NCBI RefSeq assembly: GCF_000306235.2
Contig: NZ_AKWZ02000010.1
Span: forward strand, 930,001 to 994,000
DNA: 64,000 nucleotides
Source of the DNA: Leptospira fainei serovar Hurstbridge str. BUT 6
Lineage (GTDB): Bacteria > Spirochaetota > Leptospiria > Leptospirales > Leptospiraceae
Reading direction: 5' to 3'
Each line of letters starts with the position of its first letter. The stretch's first letter is position 1. Position numbers and translations under genes: made by a program. Shown in pieces: positions 1-8,636 of this stretch. A model generated the notes under the pieces. That model was given only the letters and a program-made list of their open reading frames with translations. It had not been told where the DNA came from and ran no database searches.

Positions 1-480
1 AAAATCGGTTTTATGGTTGATGAATGCTTCAAAAGATTTTCTTAATGCAACCGCTCCATCCTCGATGCTTCCCGTTCTCGGTAATGGAGGCGCTCCGGGA
101 ATTTGAGCGTTTAAATCATGAGACATTTTGCCTCTTATTGAAAATGTCGTAAATGCCATCTTGCCGATCGTAGATTGAAAAAGAGCCGATTTGTTTTCGG
201 GGAAACCGGTAATAGAATATTCGATACTTTCGGCGCAATGGATAAGAATTTGAAACGGACTCCAGTCTCCGTATTGGACGACTTTCTTTGTCTTACTTAA
301 TATTTCAATTACACGATCAGCTTCTTCAAAATTCGAAAATCGAAGGTCCCGATCCACAGCTCCTTCCGGAGAATTAGAACAAGATTGAATAGTAACCGGT
401 AAAGTCGATAGGGATCCCGCCGCCAAGGCGAAGCGGGCTGTAGTTTTCAAAAAATCTTTTCTACTGACTAAGGGGTTCAT
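1..480 (-). CDS. DUF1569 family protein, 3' part missing
   Basis: The first 160 codons of a gene that runs off the left edge of the window. The N-terminus has a basic SRKDFLK stretch followed by an Ala/Leu-rich hydrophobic segment ending at a Cys (about residue 34), resembling a Tat or lipoprotein-type export signal. After it come motifs I recognise from DUF1569, a DinB-like four-helix family: a HCAESIEYSITGFP-like stretch with an early His, then GKMSHDLNAQIPGAPPLP. The start codon has a GGAG ribosome-binding site nine bases upstream. Function of the family is unknown to me; metal binding, as in DinB relatives, is possible. The open frame continues to base 1 without a stop. Confidence 0.75.
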   Translation of the reverse strand, partial: MNPLVSRKDFLKTTARFALAAGSLSTLPVTIQSCSNSPEGAVDRDLRFSNFEEADRVIEILSKTKKVVQYGDWSPFQILIHCAESIEYSITGFPENKSALFQSTIGKMAFTTFSIRGKMSHDLNAQIPGAPPLPRTGSIEDGAVALRKSFEAFINHKTDF

Positions 481-565
481 ACGAATCTCCGTAAGGTCGA
501 ATCATAAAAAATACCCCGACATTGTCCACTATGTTGCAAAAGAGACTTCGTTAAAAAAGGAAAGC

Positions 566-1672
566 CTATTTCCGGGTTTCTTTCTTTACCTGAAATAGTT
601 TGGTTTGAATTACCGATAACGGGTCGACCATAGTTCCGTGGATACGCAGTCCCAAATGCAAATGAGGCCCTGTAGACATACCTGTCGTACCGACTTTCCC
701 GATTAGATCGCCTTTTTTAATTTTATCCCCGACCTTTACGAGCAATTCCGATTGGTGCATATAAAGCGAATAGATCTCCGATCCATGATCTATGACGGTA
801 AAGTTTCCTTCGTAATGCATCGGCCTAGCTAGAATGACGGACCCGTCGTTGATAGCATAAATAGGTTCCCCTACACCGCCTTTAAAATCCACTCCGCCAT
901 GGGGCTTTCCCTTTTCCTTGTTATAAATTCTTCTTTTGTAAAAGGGGCTGTTTAAAATCGGCTTTGAAACCGGATATTCGAAATCGGATGCAATCTGAAG
1001 ATCCGTCTTCGAATGGAATGCTTTGGATTTTGCCTCCGAGCATTCTCTAATAAAGGTCATCGTTTCTTCAGGAAGTTTATCCGAAGTATATTGCTTATCC
1101 ATAGTTAAATGGGAAACTTTCGTCGTAGCAAATGCAGTTTTCCGAATCGGAATTTCGTATTTCTTAGATTCATTTTTTCTGAATAAATTCTTTTCGGTTA
1201 TCTCGAGTATTCCGGAAGATTTCGAGAATTCCGGGGAAATCGGAATAAAAACCGATATCGTTCCCTCTTTCTTAGAAACGGATAATTCGTTCCCTTCCCA
1301 AGTCACTTTCACTCGATCCAATTTCGAAAATAAATGTGCTTCGGGAGAAATCGAAAGAAAAAGCACTTCTCCTTGAGCAAACTTACGAGCGGACAGAGTG
1401 AAGGAAAAAAGAGATTCTTTTTTTTCTACAACTTCTCCCGGCCCTCGTTTAGGCCTTTTCGCCATCCCGATCCGATCGCTGTCCTTCTTTTGAGATTTTT
1501 TTCCTTCTGGCTTTCCGGAAGTTAAAACTTTCGGGAGAGTCGAACCTTTTTTTATTATCGCAAGTTTGTCCGAGGAAGAATCCTCTCTGGCGTCGATGAG
1601 TAAAGTTTGGCAGAAGACTAGGATTAAAAAAGTCAAAAGTCCGAGGTTCCGGCGGGTTGCTTCAATCGTCAT
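566..1672 (-). CDS. M23 family (LytM-like) peptidoglycan endopeptidase, secreted
   Basis: A 368-residue exported protein. Residues 8-27 form a hydrophobic signal or anchor, followed by a Lys/Ser-rich low-complexity linker to about residue 80. A middle region of unclear family precedes the C-terminal M23 domain (about 240-355). The zinc ligands of active M23 enzymes are visible: His258 and Asp262 in HGGVDF, and the HLHLG motif near residue 340. The glycine-rich core (GVGEPIYAINDGSV) is intact, so an active glycyl-type endopeptidase acting on the cell wall is likely, though some relatives are inactive activators of amidases. It is transcribed alone, 85 bases from the DUF1569 gene on the same strand. 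Confidence 0.85.
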   Translation of the reverse strand: MTIEATRRNLGLLTFLILVFCQTLLIDAREDSSSDKLAIIKKGSTLPKVLTSGKPEGKKSQKKDSDRIGMAKRPKRGPGEVVEKKESLFSFTLSARKFAQGEVLFLSISPEAHLFSKLDRVKVTWEGNELSVSKKEGTISVFIPISPEFSKSSGILEITEKNLFRKNESKKYEIPIRKTAFATTKVSHLTMDKQYTSDKLPEETMTFIRECSEAKSKAFHSKTDLQIASDFEYPVSKPILNSPFYKRRIYNKEKGKPHGGVDFKGGVGEPIYAINDGSVILARPMHYEGNFTVIDHGSEIYSLYMHQSELLVKVGDKIKKGDLIGKVGTTGMSTGPHLHLGLRIHGTMVDPLSVIQTKLFQVKKETRK

Positions 1673-1794
1673 AATGAAATACTCTACTAGTTTCGGTTTT
1701 TATTCTGACGGGTCAGGAAATTTTTTTCCCGATAACCTTAGGTTTTACTATGGAAGGAAAATAGTAAAATCTGAGATGGATTCCGAGATTCTAT

Positions 1795-2067
1795 TCATTT
1801 GATCCGAACACGGATAGTACGACGTTGGATTTCGAAATAATCGTTCAAAGATAGAACTGAAAAAAATCGGATTGAACCCCGTCGATTAACCGCAGCTCCA
1901 GACTGAATCATCTTCTCCTGAAAGAGAATTTCTTCCGAATTTTCTAAGAGATATCCGCCTTCCGAGACAAGATTAAATGCGCATTCGCTGATAATCGAAT
2001 TAAACATTTTAAATTCACTTTCTTGATCTGTAGCTTTTTGGATGAATTCATTTTGAAAAGTCCACAT
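1795..2067 (-). CDS. hypothetical protein, doubtful
   Basis: A 90-residue open frame in the otherwise empty stretch between the M23 gene and flgN. A GGAA lies five bases before the ATG, and the composition is ordinary for a soluble protein (Glu, Ser and Phe rich, one Cys). I recognise no domain, signal peptide or membrane segment. The flanking region (1673-1794 and 2068-2317) is AT-rich and appears to hold only promoters. It may be a real lineage-specific gene or a chance frame. Confidence 0.3.
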   Translation of the reverse strand: MWTFQNEFIQKATDQESEFKMFNSIISECAFNLVSEGGYLLENSEEILFQEKMIQSGAAVNRRGSIRFFSVLSLNDYFEIQRRTIRVRIK

Positions 2068-2317
2068 TTCTATTCCGCGAATACCGGAATTTTGTTCCCG
2101 GACTGATCTACACTCAGGCTAGTTTCTCTCAAATTTATGATCCTAAAATTATGTCTCTTATAAGTCTGTTCCTGACAAAATCCCGGAAGAGAATTTCTAT
2201 AAAATCGATATTTCCATTCCATTTTTTCAAAAATCAAATTTCATCCTTTTCCAATTTAGATAAAAACCCCTCATAAAATTTTCGGATTAGCCGATGGGAA
2301 GGAACAGGACCCGAACT

Positions 2318-2857
2318 ATGACGTTACAAAAAGAGGAATGGTTGGAACGGATTTACTCTTTATTTAAGGAAGAGATCCGCTTATACTCCGAAATCCTGGA
2401 GTTAGAAATAGAAAAGACTGCGGCAGTGACAAAAGCCGACGGGAAGTCGCTGGAAAAAATCGCGAAGAATACGTACGAACTGATCGTTCACGCAAGCGAA
2501 CTGGAAAGGGTGCGAATGAACGCGATGGAAGAAGTGCACCAATCCGGCAGTATTAATTCCGTTCAAGATATAACTCCTCTAACTCTAACGGATTTCCTCA
2601 ATAAACTCGATCGCGAATCGGGGCATAAATTAAAGCATCTAGGGACTCAATTAAAAGATACCGTGCATAAATTGAAGGAACGAATTAAGGCCAACGATCG
2701 CTTAATCCGCACTCGGCAGGAGTTCCTACAAGTTACGATCGAAGCGATGAGAGAGAACGTGAAAAGCGGAGAAGTGTCCACATACGAAGACGATAGCCCG
2801 GTCACTGTAAGAACTCCCCGCAAACGTTCTTCGGTTTTAGTAAACGCCTCTGCGTAA
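2318..2857 (+). CDS. flgN: flagellar export chaperone FlgN
   Basis: A 179-residue, almost wholly helical protein rich in Glu, Lys and Leu, with the FlgN pattern: a first helix carrying repeated acidic residues, then a Lys-rich helix (KSLEKIAKNTYELIVHASELE) and a terminal coiled coil. FlgN is the cytoplasmic chaperone that delivers the hook-filament junction proteins FlgK and FlgL to the export gate. The placement directly before flgK (30-base gap) is the main support. I chose the ATG at 2318 because GGAAGGAACAGGA sits eight bases before it; the in-frame ATG at 2294 has no ribosome-binding site. The C-terminal tail is basic and Ser/Thr rich. Confidence 0.8.
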   Translation: MTLQKEEWLERIYSLFKEEIRLYSEILELEIEKTAAVTKADGKSLEKIAKNTYELIVHASELERVRMNAMEEVHQSGSINSVQDITPLTLTDFLNKLDRESGHKLKHLGTQLKDTVHKLKERIKANDRLIRTRQEFLQVTIEAMRENVKSGEVSTYEDDSPVTVRTPRKRSSVLVNASA

Positions 2858-2887
2858 GAGGCAATCAAGGAAAGGAGGGAGAAATTT

Positions 2888-4798
2888 ATGGGATCAACAT
2901 TCTCCGGACTCGAAATCGGTAAAAGAGGCCTAACCGCCCACCAACAAGCTCTGCAGACGACAGGGCATAATATTTCTAACGCCGACAATAAGCACTATTC
3001 TCGCCAGAGAGTCGTGATGCAGGCGACGGATCCCTTATATGAACCTTCATTAAATAGAGCCAACCTTCCAGGCCAGATCGGACAGGGAGTCGAAATTGCG
3101 TCCATTGAGAGAGTAAGAGACAACTTTATCGATGATCGCATCATAGAAACCTCAGGTGTAAAAGATTACTGGGCCGCTAAAAACGAATACCTTTATCAAA
3201 CTGAAACAATCTTTAACGAACCCAACGGAACGACTCTCCGTACTTTAATGGATAAATTCTGGTCTTCATGGGAAGAATTATCCAACTATCCTGAAGACAA
3301 CGCTCATAGATCCGTCGTTCTCGAGAAAGCCCAAGGACTTGGAAGCCGAATGGAGGATGTCTATCGTAAGCTCACCCAACTACGTGACCAAGCTAATCGT
3401 GAAATCGAATCGCATGCTTTACATCTGAACGTAATCGCGGAAAATATCCGTACTTTAAATGAAAGAATCTCTAAATCGGAAGCGTTGGGAGATCGACCGA
3501 ACGATCTTTACGACAAACGAGATTCGTTATTGCAGGAATTATCCGGATTAACCGATATCACGATCGGGAGGGGCGACGAGGATGAGTTGATGGTCTTTAT
3601 CGGCCAACAAATTCTAGTCCAGGGTGGAAAAGCCAGTAAGATAGACATCCTAGGCAATCCCGCAAAAGACGGTTTACTCGACCTATATTGGCAAACGACC
3701 GGGGACCCCGTTCTTCTTCGGAAAGGCCGGCTTCAAGGACTGGTAGAAGTTCGAGATAAGGTCCTAAGAGAAAAAATCGACCAGGTAGACGCACTTGCAG
3801 TTAACGTTATGGATGTCATTAACGAGATCCATAAGGACGGATTCGGCGTTAACGGAAACACGAATCAAAACTTCTTCGATATTCGGTCCTTGGCCCTGAA
3901 TACTTTCGGAGAATACGATTCCGACGGCGACGGTCAAAATGATATCACTGCCGTCTTTAGAGCCACCGGAAAGAATACGCTTGATCCGGATAGACCGATC
4001 GGAATCGGAGGAACACTTACATTCCATCGTCCCGATGAGAAGGAAACACAAGTATTGGTTCCTTACTCCGCAAACGATACCTTAAACGGTATTATTAAGA
4101 GAATCAACGCATCGAAAGTCGGAATCGTGGCCTATATGAACCATGACAACCAACTCGCTCTTAAAGCGACGGTTGCTGAGGATTCTCCTAAAAAGAATTT
4201 TATTCTCCGACATTTGGAAGATTCGGGCGATCTGTTAGTGGGATTGACCGGGATTCTCATGGCTTCCGGACCGACGGGAGCTTACGACTATAAACGATTG
4301 GGCGAAATAACGAAACTTCAATCGAAGCCGGAAGATATTACTTTATCGCCGCATTTTCACCCTTCTTCACATTTTAGAATCAACGAGCAAATCGCTAACA
4401 ATGTCGCTAACATCGCCGCTGCTCGAGGAAAAGATGTGGGAGGAACCGGAGATTATAATTCCCCCGGCGGACATAAGGACGGACGCAACGCATTGTTAGT
4501 AGCTTCCGCTTTAAGAAATAATCCGGTAATGGTGGATTATTCCAAAACTACGGATGATTTTTACAACTCACTCATATCAAAGTTAGGCACCGAAGCGAGA
4601 GAAGCGAAACAGGAATGGGGAATTCAAACCGACCTAATGACAGAGCTCGAAAATATGAGGCAATCCGTTATGGGAGTAAGCCTCGATGAAGAGATGGCCA
4701 ATATGGTCCAATTCCAACATTCCTATAACGCTTCCGCAAAGATGATTAATACCATGAACGAAATTCTGGATACGATCATCAATCGATTGGGTGCATAA
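2888..4798 (+). CDS. flgK: flagellar hook-associated protein FlgK (HAP1)
   Basis: A 636-residue hook-filament junction protein. The N-terminal D0 helix has the classic pattern with a [25 protein letters not shown] segment and SRQRV after it, and the C-terminal D0 helix carries [18 protein letters not shown]. Both are needed for axial packing. A strong AAAGGAGGGAG site precedes the ATG. The length is somewhat above enteric FlgK (about 550) because of a variable middle domain, which contains DSDGDGQND (residues 344-352), a DxDxDGxxD pattern like a calcium-binding loop. It is exported by the flagellar type III apparatus into the periplasmic flagellum. It lies second in the flgN-flgK-flgL-fliW-csrA operon. 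Confidence 0.96.
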   Translation: MGSTFSGLEIGKRGLTAHQQALQTTGHNISNADNKHYSRQRVVMQATDPLYEPSLNRANLPGQIGQGVEIASIERVRDNFIDDRIIETSGVKDYWAAKNEYLYQTETIFNEPNGTTLRTLMDKFWSSWEELSNYPEDNAHRSVVLEKAQGLGSRMEDVYRKLTQLRDQANREIESHALHLNVIAENIRTLNERISKSEALGDRPNDLYDKRDSLLQELSGLTDITIGRGDEDELMVFIGQQILVQGGKASKIDILGNPAKDGLLDLYWQTTGDPVLLRKGRLQGLVEVRDKVLREKIDQVDALAVNVMDVINEIHKDGFGVNGNTNQNFFDIRSLALNTFGEYDSDGDGQNDITAVFRATGKNTLDPDRPIGIGGTLTFHRPDEKETQVLVPYSANDTLNGIIKRINASKVGIVAYMNHDNQLALKATVAEDSPKKNFILRHLEDSGDLLVGLTGILMASGPTGAYDYKRLGEITKLQSKPEDITLSPHFHPSSHFRINEQIANNVANIAAARGKDVGGTGDYNSPGGHKDGRNALLVASALRNNPVMVDYSKTTDDFYNSLISKLGTEAREAKQEWGIQTDLMTELENMRQSVMGVSLDEEMANMVQFQHSYNASAKMINTMNEILDTIINRLGA

Positions 4799-4830
4799 AC
4801 TTCCGCGAGGAATAGCAAGGAGGCGAAGCC

Positions 4831-6099
4831 ATGATGCGGATCACGAACATGATGCAAAACAACAGCCTGGTTAGGACGTTAAATCGTCATCAGGTTGCTT
4901 TAGACGAAACTCAAAACCAACTCGGGACAGGACAACGTATAAAAACGCCTTCGGATGACCCGGGCAGAGCGACAAACCAGATGTTTTTCCGTTCTCGTAT
5001 AAACGAATTGGAGACATTTCAGGCGAATATCGACGACGGATTCGGTAGACTTCAGCAAATCGACGGCGAGCTGGATAGAATCGGAAATCTTTTTCAAAGA
5101 GCAAGAGTTCTTGCAGTCCAGGCTTCCAACGGAATTTATCAAGGCGATAAAGGATTCGAATTGGAAGTCGCAGTCGGCAAGGAAATTGACGAACTACTCA
5201 GAGCCCTTGTGGATATAGCAAACACTCGCGATGCCACCGGACGTCCCCTTTTCGGAGGACACGTCATCGAGCGTCCTCCGTTTGAACCCATCGAATCGAA
5301 AATCAAAGGTCTACAAGGCCTTGAATTAAAGAATCAGTATATCGGCGTGGAATACCGAGGCGATATCGGCGAACAAATTCGCGAAATTGAAAAGGGTGAA
5401 TACATTCCCGTTACGATTCCCGGAAATAAAGTTTTCTGGGGAACGAACATGAGCGTTACAAGCCGTGTGGACAATTCGGGTTACGTCGCGGTCTCGGATC
5501 AAAAATTTAAGATCGATGGTACTGAAATTCAAGTTTCTGCCGGGGATACGATCGACGATATTATTGATAAAATTAATAATGCGCCTATCGAAGTTAAAGC
5601 CAATAAACTCGCGCAGGATAATATCAGCTTAAGCTCGACCGCCCCGCACCAAATTTGGCTGGAAGATACCGATGGTGGAACGGTACTCCGCGACATCGGA
5701 TTGATCGATTCTGCAAATTCCGAACCGCCAAACAATTATAGTAAATCCGCCACTGTCACGGGACTTTCGATTTTTGACGTACTTATTCAATTCAGAAACG
5801 ATCTGATTCAAAAAGATCAGGAAAGGATTTCTGGCCGGGACATTCAAGACTTGGACTTGGCATTGGAAAACGTGCTTCGCTACCGTGCAATTACGGGTGC
5901 GAGAATGAATCGGATGGAAGAACATTCTCAAAGGGTCGAATTCGATAAGTCTTACATGACGGAACTCCTCGCTAAGAACGAAGGTATAGACTTCCCGGAG
6001 ACCATCATGAATCTCAAATGGTTGGAAACGATTCATCAATATGCGTTGAATGTAGGTTCTAAAATTATTAAACCTACTCTGATGGACTTCCTCAGATAG
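4831..6099 (+). CDS. flgL: flagellar hook-associated protein FlgL (HAP3)
   Basis: A 422-residue protein with flagellin-like ends. The N-terminus has an RITNMMQNNSLVRTLNRHQ-like D0 helix followed by TGQRIKTPSDDPGRA, the hallmark of flagellin and FlgL. The C-terminal part has ENVLRYRAITGARMNRMEE. The middle region is longer than in enteric FlgL (about 317 residues), as is usual for spirochaetes. FlgL joins FlgK to the filament. The gene follows flgK by 32 bases with AAGGAGGCG before the start. ATG codons at 4831 and 4834 are both usable. Confidence 0.94.
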   Translation: MMRITNMMQNNSLVRTLNRHQVALDETQNQLGTGQRIKTPSDDPGRATNQMFFRSRINELETFQANIDDGFGRLQQIDGELDRIGNLFQRARVLAVQASNGIYQGDKGFELEVAVGKEIDELLRALVDIANTRDATGRPLFGGHVIERPPFEPIESKIKGLQGLELKNQYIGVEYRGDIGEQIREIEKGEYIPVTIPGNKVFWGTNMSVTSRVDNSGYVAVSDQKFKIDGTEIQVSAGDTIDDIIDKINNAPIEVKANKLAQDNISLSSTAPHQIWLEDTDGGTVLRDIGLIDSANSEPPNNYSKSATVTGLSIFDVLIQFRNDLIQKDQERISGRDIQDLDLALENVLRYRAITGARMNRMEEHSQRVEFDKSYMTELLAKNEGIDFPETIMNLKWLETIHQYALNVGSKIIKPTLMDFLR

Positions 6100-6203
6100 G
6101 ATGTAGGATTTCCCAGCGTGCTATAGGAATTTTCCTTGTAGGCATGCCGGAAACGGTTAAACTAATGGCGGTCTCCCAAAAGGGCCCCGTAAAAAGGTCG
6201 GTT

Positions 6204-6653
6204 ATGGTCGAAATCCAAAGCAAACCCTTCGGAAAAATTCGGGTATCGGAGCGTCAAATGATTCGCTTTCCGGAAGGGTTACTCGGTTTTGCGGGATATA
6301 AAAACTTCGCATTAATTGAAGAAGAAGAAGAGTCGGTTTTTAAATGGCTGCAGTCGGTCGACGAAGTGGAACTAGCTTTCGTAGTCATTCCCCCCTCCTT
6401 ATTCAAGAAAGAATATCTGCCTTCATTGAACGTAGACGAACTTTCTCAAATCGATCTAAAGGAAGTTTCGGAAGCTCTCGTTCTAGTAATCGTTACGATT
6501 CCCGGCGATGATCCGGCATCTATGACCGCGAATTTACAAGGTCCGATTTTGATAAACAAGGCCAGCTTAACGGGTAGACAATTTATTTCAAGAAACGAAG
6601 CTCACTCCGTTCGGGAAAAGATTCTTGAAAGCGCCACCGTGGAGATGTCCTAA
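6204..6653 (+). CDS. fliW: flagellar assembly factor FliW
   Basis: A 149-residue protein with FliW motifs: an early GKIRVSERQMIRFPEGLLGF, then EEEESVFKWLQSV, VVIPPSLF, LVIVTIPGD and a terminal ILINKASLTGRQFI. FliW binds both flagellin and CsrA; when flagellin is secreted, FliW is released to antagonise CsrA and allow flagellin translation. I chose the start at 6204 because conserved FliW begins close to the GKIRVSE motif and AAAAAGG lies seven bases upstream. An in-frame ATG at 6144 would add 20 residues without a clear ribosome-binding site. It sits between flgL and csrA, and its stop abuts the csrA start. Confidence 0.93.
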   Translation: MVEIQSKPFGKIRVSERQMIRFPEGLLGFAGYKNFALIEEEEESVFKWLQSVDEVELAFVVIPPSLFKKEYLPSLNVDELSQIDLKEVSEALVLVIVTIPGDDPASMTANLQGPILINKASLTGRQFISRNEAHSVREKILESATVEMS

Positions 6654-6914
6654 GTGCTCGTACTTGCCAGAAGAACTAATGAATCCATCATTATCGGCGA
6701 TGACATAGAAATCGTAATCGTGGATATTAAGGGAGACCAAGTTAAGATCGGAGTAAAAGCTCCGAAAGAGGTTTCCGTACATAGAGCCGAAGTCTACAGA
6801 GAGATACAGGCCGAAAATAGAAAAGCCGCCGGCGCTAAAATCAAGCCCGAGGAACTTGGAAAAATTGGAAACATCCTTAAGAAAGGTGACGCCAATAAAA
6901 AAGATCGCTCTTAA
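6654..6914 (+). CDS. csrA: translational regulator CsrA
   Basis: An 86-residue RNA-binding regulator starting at GTG, directly after the fliW stop (TAAGTG). The CsrA fold is clear: [19 protein letters not shown], then [19 protein letters not shown], including the conserved basic residues near both ends of the beta core that bind GGA motifs in mRNA. The C-terminus is about 20 residues longer than enteric CsrA (61 aa) and Lys rich, as in other FliW-regulated CsrA proteins, where this extension takes part in FliW binding. Translational coupling to fliW is likely because no separate strong ribosome-binding site is present. Confidence 0.95.
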   Translation: MLVLARRTNESIIIGDDIEIVIVDIKGDQVKIGVKAPKEVSVHRAEVYREIQAENRKAAGAKIKPEELGKIGNILKKGDANKKDRS

Positions 6915-7749
6915 AGCCTTTTTTACTATTTTAATTTTCTGGATCGGAAGCGGCTGTCTCTCCAACCAAAAAAAGGGAATGGCATCCGTATCGGATTCCA
7001 TCGTTTTCTTCTACATTCATAAAAATCCCGAAACACCTATATTTCTAGAACCCGAAAAATGGTTACCAATCGCAACCTCCGTACTCAGCGGAGTGCATTT
7101 CGATGAAGATGAAAAAGCGGAATTTAGCCGCCGTTGGCAGATCCTGTTTAAATATATCGGCATTTCCGATTCATTGGTCGGAGCAAAAGAACTAGTTCGA
7201 TTATTTTCGGAAGATGAAGCAAGAAAGTTAGCGGAATTGCTATACAAAGCCGAGCAGGAAATACCTGACGGCGCTCCGAAAGGATATCAAATAATTTTAA
7301 AGCGAGAAGATCCGATCCGACCAGGTCTGAGGATTCGAAGAACGATCTTTTACGTTCATAACAATGGGAACTGTTTAGTTTTAGATTTCGGAGAAATCGG
7401 TCAAGTCGTCGATTTTCAAACCACATATACTCTCCGAGATTGGATTCTATATCCGATTCAGGAACCGATCGCCTCGTCCAGAAACGAAGTCTTTCTTTCC
7501 GAAATACGTCCGGAAGGTCTCGAATATGCTAGCGTTATACCCACCAACGAAAAGAATCAAAATCGAATCTGTGTCCGCCCTCTATTTTGGACCGCAAAAT
7601 TACCCGTTGGCAAAACTTCTTCAAACCCGCAAAAACCGACAAAAGGTGCGGAAGAACGTTTAAAAGTCTTAAAGGAATTATTGGAAAAACGTCTTATCAC
7701 TAAAGAAGAATACGAACGTAAGAAAACGGAAATTCTAAAAGACTTGTGA
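6886..7749 (+). CDS. lipoprotein with C-terminal SHOCT-like motif
   Basis: A 287-residue predicted lipoprotein from a GTG start that overlaps csrA by 29 bases. The N-terminus has basic residues (PIKK, K10), a hydrophobic stretch and a loose lipobox ending in Cys24 (IGSGC). The middle has no family I recognise. The last 30 residues ([29 protein letters not shown] region) match the SHOCT short C-terminal helix-turn-helix pattern, often found at the ends of oligomerising or membrane-associated proteins. A TTG at 6856 would extend the frame, but the start used here gives a proper signal peptide. Overlap with csrA suggests co-transcription with the flagellar operon; a flagellar role is not shown. 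Confidence 0.75.
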   Translation: MTPIKKIALKAFFTILIFWIGSGCLSNQKKGMASVSDSIVFFYIHKNPETPIFLEPEKWLPIATSVLSGVHFDEDEKAEFSRRWQILFKYIGISDSLVGAKELVRLFSEDEARKLAELLYKAEQEIPDGAPKGYQIILKREDPIRPGLRIRRTIFYVHNNGNCLVLDFGEIGQVVDFQTTYTLRDWILYPIQEPIASSRNEVFLSEIRPEGLEYASVIPTNEKNQNRICVRPLFWTAKLPVGKTSSNPQKPTKGAEERLKVLKELLEKRLITKEEYERKKTEILKDL

Positions 7750-7766
7750 TTTTCTTCACGGAATTT

Positions 7767-7910
7767 CGGCGAGGGCTGGGATTCGAACATATCCCGTATC
7801 GAAATAGAAAATTTTTTCAAAAGACCGGAGCGACCCCTTGCGGGGTCGCTCACGTAGTGAGAATAGTGAAGAGAATTGGATATATGTTAACCAAGGCTAG
7901 CTTTCGCCCG
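7767..7910. repeat. intergenic palindromic element
   Basis: This stretch after the csrA/lipoprotein genes folds on itself. Its core is a perfect 10-bp stem with a 4-base loop (GAGCGACCCC at 7828-7837 against GGGGTCGCTC at 7842-7851), immediately followed by a second palindrome, CTCAC-GTA-GTGAG (7849-7861), which shares the last three bases of the first. The outer arms, 7767-7794 and 7878-7910, are imperfect inverted copies of each other: the reverse complement of the left arm runs GGATATGTTCGAATCCCAGCC and the right arm runs GGATATATGTTAACCAAGGC. The left arm also carries GGATTCGAAC, like a tRNA T-arm in reverse. This looks like a small mobile-type palindromic repeat, which could also end transcription. 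No second copy is visible in the window. Confidence 0.5.
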
Positions 7911-7992
7911 GCACTCAGGTAACATTCCTTAAGTACCATATACCGAAAACCGAACTGCTGGACACAGTTTTTTCAGGAAAATTGCAGATTTT

Positions 7993-8514
7993 TTAATAAG
8001 AAATTCGCAAAGTTACTCTTGCTTCCCGATATAACGTTCCTCCTTCCACAGGCGAATTGTTACTTTCCTTAGCCATGACTCGTAACTGTTGTTGTGACAA
8101 AGGATCTTGATTTCCGCCGTCAGTCTGTATTTCTATAATTTCCTTGGCCTTCAATCCTAAGGCAGAAAGAACCGCTTCTGATTTTTGACGAGCATCTATG
8201 GCCGCTTCTTGCAAAGCATGTAAAGAAGATTTAGAATATTCGTACAAAGGAAATACTCTGATGCTCTCGGTTTGGAGACCGAGAGTTTTGTACGTTTTTA
8301 ATATCCGAACCAGTTCATCGGATTTTTTGGAAGTCTTCAGGTAAGCCTCTTCGGCAGTTTTCGCCTCAGACTCTATACCCACTTTAATTTCGGAAATCTC
8401 CGCAGGCATTCCGACCTTCGCAAAGCCTGTTACCGTAATTACGCGAGAAACCTGAGCAGACAGGACAGTCGCGGTAAAAAAAAGAGGCAGAATCAAACAT
8501 AAAGGCTTTTTCAT
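7993..8514 (-). CDS. SIMPL (DUF541) domain protein, internally shortened
   Basis: A 173-residue exported protein with a clear signal peptide (about residues 1-20, ending near SAQ). It starts like SIMPL proteins (VITVTGFAKV, then IKVGIESEAKTAEEAY) and reaches the LYEYSKSS strand. The text then jumps directly to the helix that normally lies some 55 residues later (EAAIDARQKSEAVLSALGLK). The GY..N...V strand-helix-strand section found in full-length family members (usually 220-240 residues) is absent. The frame is open across the junction, so this is a shortened protein rather than a frameshift. Role unknown; relatives are periplasmic and some are stress related. Confidence 0.8.
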   Translation of the reverse strand: MKKPLCLILPLFFTATVLSAQVSRVITVTGFAKVGMPAEISEIKVGIESEAKTAEEAYLKTSKKSDELVRILKTYKTLGLQTESIRVFPLYEYSKSSLHALQEAAIDARQKSEAVLSALGLKAKEIIEIQTDGGNQDPLSQQQLRVMAKESNNSPVEGGTLYREARVTLRISY

Positions 8515-8636
8515 ACTTTCTGTCTTTACTATGACCGAAGTACGTGGAAGAAATTTCCAATCAGGAAGGAAAGTTTTTCGGTCTCACCGGCTGAACTTTT
8601 CCGGGAAACCGATCTATACCTGGGATGTTAGTCTTT

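Noticed and set aside
2274..2297. Possible flagellar sigma-28 promoter before flgN (TAAAATTT ... GCCGATGG)
   Set aside because: Both boxes resemble consensus, but the spacing is about three bases too short, and the -10 is not GCCGATAA. Not strong enough to list.
7778..7788. tRNA-like T-arm (GGGATTCGAAC, minus-strand sense)
   Set aside because: No acceptor, D or anticodon arms can be folded around it, so it is not a tRNA gene; it is treated as part of the palindromic element.
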